Assembly (NCBI GenBank): GCA_902490145.1
Contig: CABUCT010000049.1
Span: 1-8,277 of the forward strand
DNA from: an uncultured Oscillospiraceae bacterium
GTDB taxonomy: Bacteria; Bacillota; Clostridia; Oscillospirales; Acutalibacteraceae
DNA length: 8,277 nt
Direction: 5' to 3'
The notes under the pieces are model-generated. The model had not been told where the DNA came from. It was given only the letters and a program-made list of their open reading frames with translations, and searched no databases. Position numbers and translations under genes: made by a program. Below, one piece after another: positions 6,178-8,277 of the stretch (position 1 is its first letter; every line of letters starts with the position of its first letter).

Positions 6178-6654
6178 ATGGCACTTACCAATGAACAGAA
6201 AGAACAGAAAATGAATGAGCTTAAAGATTTTATAGCTGAGCATAAGGATTCAAAAGGTCCTCTCATGCCTATAATGCAAAAAGCTCAGGAACTTTTCGGT
6301 TATCTTTCGCTGGAAACCCAGTCGGTTATTGCCGATGCTTTGGATATCTCAGTTGCAGAGGTATACGGAGTTGCAACATTTTATGCACAGTTTTCACTTG
6401 AACCCAAGGGAGAACATATTGTCAGCATTTGTACAGGAACTGCATGTTATGTAAAAGGTGCACAGGCTCTTGTTGATGAGGTTGAAAAACTTCTCGACAC
6501 ACCTTGCGGAAAGACAACTGCTGACGGAAGATTCACCGTAGAGGGCACCAGATGCCTCGGATGCTGCGGACTTGCACCTGTTATGGTTATTGATGAGGAT
6601 GTTTACGGACGTATCGACGCTTCAATGATAAAAGATATTCTCGCCAAATACTGA
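6178..6654 (+). CDS. NuoE/HydC-like [2Fe-2S] thioredoxin-fold electron carrier subunit
   Basis: The protein belongs to the NuoE/HydC family, small subunits of NADH-linked dehydrogenases and [FeFe] hydrogenases that carry one [2Fe-2S] cluster. At 158 residues it has the usual family length. The N-terminal helical part (about 1-75) contains the conserved GYLS and EVYGVATFYAQF segments. The thioredoxin-like C-terminal part has the cluster ligands C85, C90, C126 and C130 (C-x4-C-x35-C-x3-C), including SICTGTAC and CLGCCGLAPV. The start has a consensus AGGAGG at 7-base spacing. It is the first gene of an operon with a DRTGG protein, a GHKL ATPase and a sensory-type hydrogenase, rather than directly with NuoF/HydB. 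It may therefore pass electrons to or from the sensor module, although use as HydC of a catalytic complex encoded further downstream is also possible. Confidence 0.93.
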   Translation: MALTNEQKEQKMNELKDFIAEHKDSKGPLMPIMQKAQELFGYLSLETQSVIADALDISVAEVYGVATFYAQFSLEPKGEHIVSICTGTACYVKGAQALVDEVEKLLDTPCGKTTADGRFTVEGTRCLGCCGLAPVMVIDEDVYGRIDASMIKDILAKY

Positions 6655-6685
6655 TTTAAAATTAAATGTCAGGGAGAGATGAGCT

Positions 6686-7042
6686 GTGAAAATTTCCGAG
6701 ATTAAAGAATTGCTTGATGCCGAGGTTCTCGCGGGATCAGATGAAATGGATAGAGATGTCTTTTCAGCCTGCGGAAGCGATATGATGAGCGATGTTTTGG
6801 CTTATGTCAAGGATCAAGCAGTTTTGCTCACCGGTCTCGTAAACTCTCAGGTTGTAAGGACTGCTGAAATGATGGATATGATATGCATTGTTTTTGTAAG
6901 AAGCAAACGACCGACAGAGGAAATGCTTGAACTAGCACATGAAAACGGAATAGTTGTAATGTGTACTGCGAAGAGAATGTATGAAGCTTGCGGAAAGCTT
7001 TATGCAAACGGACTGAAAAGCAATAAAAGCAGTAAAGGGTGA
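6686..7042 (+). CDS. Stand-alone DRTGG-domain protein
   Basis: This 118-residue cytoplasmic protein consists essentially of one DRTGG-like domain, a fold otherwise found attached to CBS domains or to phosphotransacetylase-type enzymes and of unsettled function. The recognisable pattern is an N-terminal MKISEIKELLDAEVL, then CGSDMMSDVLAY (residues 29-40), LLTGLVNSQVVRTAEMMD (47-64) and a hydrophobic IVFVRSKRP strand. No transmembrane segment or metal-binding cysteine cluster is visible. The start is GTG 6686, eight bases after AGGGAGA. Its stop lies six bases before the ATG of the ATPase gene, so the two are probably translationally linked. The family is commonly encoded next to [FeFe]-hydrogenase genes in Clostridia, as I recall. 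A ligand-sensing or scaffold role in the signalling module is inference. Confidence 0.85.
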   Translation: MKISEIKELLDAEVLAGSDEMDRDVFSACGSDMMSDVLAYVKDQAVLLTGLVNSQVVRTAEMMDMICIVFVRSKRPTEEMLELAHENGIVVMCTAKRMYEACGKLYANGLKSNKSSKG

Positions 7043-7047
7043 TCCTT

Positions 7048-7470
7048 ATGGCTGATGTAGTAAGCCTTCATTATGATGTTGACGGAGAGAATTTCACCTC
7101 TGCAGGTGAGGCTTCGGTTAATGTCAAGAAACAGCTTCGAAAGATGGGATTTCCGCCTGATGTAATAAGACGTGTGTCCATTGCAATGTACGAGGGCGAA
7201 ATAAATATGGTGATTCATGCGGGCGGAGGCGTTGCCGACGTCAAGGTGTCATCCGATAGCATTGAAATAGTGCTGGAGGATCATGGACCCGGTATAGCGG
7301 ATATAAATCTTGCTATGCAGGAAGGTTATTCAACTGCTCCGGATCACATACGTTCGCTCGGATTTGGTGCGGGAATGGGACTTCCAAATATGAAACGATA
7401 TTCCGATTCGATGAACATAGAATCTGCTGTAGGAGCTGGTACCAAGGTTACTATGATAATAAATACCTGA
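7048..7470 (+). CDS. Single-domain GHKL ATPase, anti-sigma/RsbT-like kinase
   Basis: The 140-residue protein is a bare histidine-kinase-type ATP-binding domain, with no HisKA dimerisation domain, sensor domain or membrane segment. This resembles serine-kinase anti-sigma factors and switch kinases (RsbW, SpoIIAB, RsbT). Visible ATP-binding motifs are the N box EGEINMVIHA (E51, N53), the G1 box DHGPGI (D78, G80, G82), the G2 box GFGAGMGLPNM (105-115) and GAGTKVTM near the end. I chose ATG 7048 because the ribosome binding site AAAGGGTGA (7034-7042) lies just upstream; GTG 7039 would overlap that site. It sits between the DRTGG gene and the sensory hydrogenase gene, and could phosphorylate a serine or threonine on a partner in response to the hydrogenase's redox state. 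That target is not visible here. Confidence 0.9.
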   Translation: MADVVSLHYDVDGENFTSAGEASVNVKKQLRKMGFPPDVIRRVSIAMYEGEINMVIHAGGGVADVKVSSDSIEIVLEDHGPGIADINLAMQEGYSTAPDHIRSLGFGAGMGLPNMKRYSDSMNIESAVGAGTKVTMIINT

Positions 7471-7509
7471 CAAAACTGATGTTTTAGTAAACAACAGGGG
7501 GTGAGCGTG

Positions 7510-8277
7510 ATGGACTCGTATAAACATTCGGTTTTTCTTGACCAAAGCAAATGCAAGGGATGTACTCATTGCCTGAAACATTGTCCGACCGAAGCAATAA
7601 GAATTCGGGATGGTCATGCGGTCATTGATTCTTCCCGCTGCATTGATTGCGGCGAGTGTATACGCGTCTGCCCTTATAAAGCCAAAAAATCTCTATATGA
7701 TAAGCTTGAAGATATTGCAAATTTCAAATGGAAAATTGCCCTCCCGGCTCCGACTTTGTATGGACAGTTTGATAATCTTGATGATATTGATTATGTGTTG
7801 CAGGGACTTCTTGATTTCGGGTTTGATGATGTTTTCGAGGTGGCAAGGGCTGCCGAGCTTGTTTCAGAATATACACGCCGCTACCTTAAACGCAAAAACC
7901 TTAAAAAGCCGATAATAAGTTCTGCCTGTCCCGTAGTTGTAAGGCTTATAAGTCTTCGCTTCCCTTTCTTATGCGATAATGTTATGACCATATTGCCTCC
8001 GGTGGAAATTGCAGCGATGCTGGCTCGTGAAGAAGCATTGAAAGCACATCCGGAGCTTAAAAGCGAGGATATTGGAATTTGTTTAATTTCCCCGTGTCCT
8101 GCAAAGGTTAGTTATGTGAAGAATCAAGGAGAAAATCAAAAGAGCAATATAGACTGTGTTGCGTCAATGAGTGATGTTTATTTCGGTCTTATCGGAATAA
8201 TGGACAGAAACAAAACCCCATCAATCACTTCAAAATCCGGAATGATAGGGCTTAGCTGGGCAACAACAGGCGGAGAA
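7510..8277 (+). CDS. hydS: Sensory-type (group C, HydS-like) [FeFe] hydrogenase, 5' part
   Basis: The first 256 residues are present and the frame stays open at the window edge. A two-[4Fe-4S] ferredoxin domain comes first, with C15, C18, C21, C25 and C44, C47, C50, C54 (two CxxCxxCxxxCP motifs). The H-cluster domain follows. Its L1 motif reads SSACP (C140), where catalytic enzymes have TSCCP, so alanine 139 replaces the proton-relay cysteine (C299 in Clostridium pasteurianum CpI). The L2 motif is SPCPAK (C196) instead of MPCxxKK, so the methionine near the bridging CO is replaced by S194. Both changes are features of the HydS sensory group. The L3 motif and any C-terminal PAS domain would lie beyond the window. 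The start has AGGGGG (7496-7501) at 8-base spacing. A GTG immediately upstream is also in frame. Its neighbours support a role in H2 or redox sensing rather than bulk catalysis. Confidence 0.9.
   Translation, partial: MDSYKHSVFLDQSKCKGCTHCLKHCPTEAIRIRDGHAVIDSSRCIDCGECIRVCPYKAKKSLYDKLEDIANFKWKIALPAPTLYGQFDNLDDIDYVLQGLLDFGFDDVFEVARAAELVSEYTRRYLKRKNLKKPIISSACPVVVRLISLRFPFLCDNVMTILPPVEIAAMLAREEALKAHPELKSEDIGICLISPCPAKVSYVKNQGENQKSNIDCVASMSDVYFGLIGIMDRNKTPSITSKSGMIGLSWATTGGE

Noticed and set aside
7468..7509. Small gene or regulatory RNA between the ATPase and hydrogenase genes
   Set aside because: The gap is only about 39 bases and contains just the ribosome binding site AGGGGG for the next gene.
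7610..7915. Open frame of 101 codons on the + strand inside the hydrogenase gene
   Set aside because: It is out of frame with a clear ferredoxin/H-cluster reading that stays open from 7510 to the window end, has no proper ribosome binding site and encodes no recognisable domain.

Overview
The window looks like chromosomal DNA of an anaerobic, low-GC Firmicute of the class Clostridia, probably Ruminococcaceae/Oscillospiraceae-like. The evidence is the AT-rich composition, strong purine-rich ribosome binding sites, Bacillus/Clostridium-type nucleoside salvage enzymes, a secreted protein with a dockerin-like domain of the 'LQxSVGK' kind, and an [FeFe]-hydrogenase-related operon. This placement is inferred from protein families only; no rRNA or other marker gene is present. 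All genes lie on the + strand.

Region 1 (1-3640) is a deoxynucleoside/nucleoside salvage block: deoC (deoxyribose-phosphate aldolase), a hairpin, then the tightly packed deoB-cdd-pdp (phosphopentomutase, cytidine deaminase, pyrimidine-nucleoside phosphorylase). Together they deaminate cytidine to uridine, release the base by phosphorolysis, isomerise (deoxy)ribose-1-phosphate to the 5-phosphate, and cleave deoxyribose-5-phosphate to acetaldehyde and glyceraldehyde-3-phosphate. This recovers bases and feeds the sugar into glycolysis.

Region 2 (3640-6007) is a single-gene unit. A near-consensus promoter precedes a gene for an exported protein with a signal peptide, an N-terminal dockerin-like domain, a calcineurin-like metallophosphoesterase core and a C-terminal beta-rich domain. 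A strong intrinsic terminator follows. The reading frame breaks close to the end: the last 33 expected residues are intact but in the +1 frame, consistent with one extra base around 5844-5846.

Region 3 (6007-8277) begins with an extended -10 promoter overlapped by an inverted repeat and leads into a four-gene operon that runs off the window: a NuoE/HydC-like [2Fe-2S] protein, a stand-alone DRTGG-domain protein, a single-domain GHKL ATPase of the anti-sigma/RsbT type, and the first 256 residues of a sensory-type (HydS-like, group C) [FeFe] hydrogenase. In the last, the proton-relay cysteine of catalytic hydrogenases is replaced by alanine. The combination suggests a redox- or H2-sensing signalling module, which in related bacteria often lies beside the electron-bifurcating hydrogenase genes; those would be expected beyond the right edge.

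The most promising material is the regulatory logic of the NuoE-DRTGG-ATPase-HydS module and the dockerin-phosphoesterase architecture with its late frameshift. I found no tRNA, rRNA, CRISPR array, insertion sequence or gene-free stretch over 300 bases.
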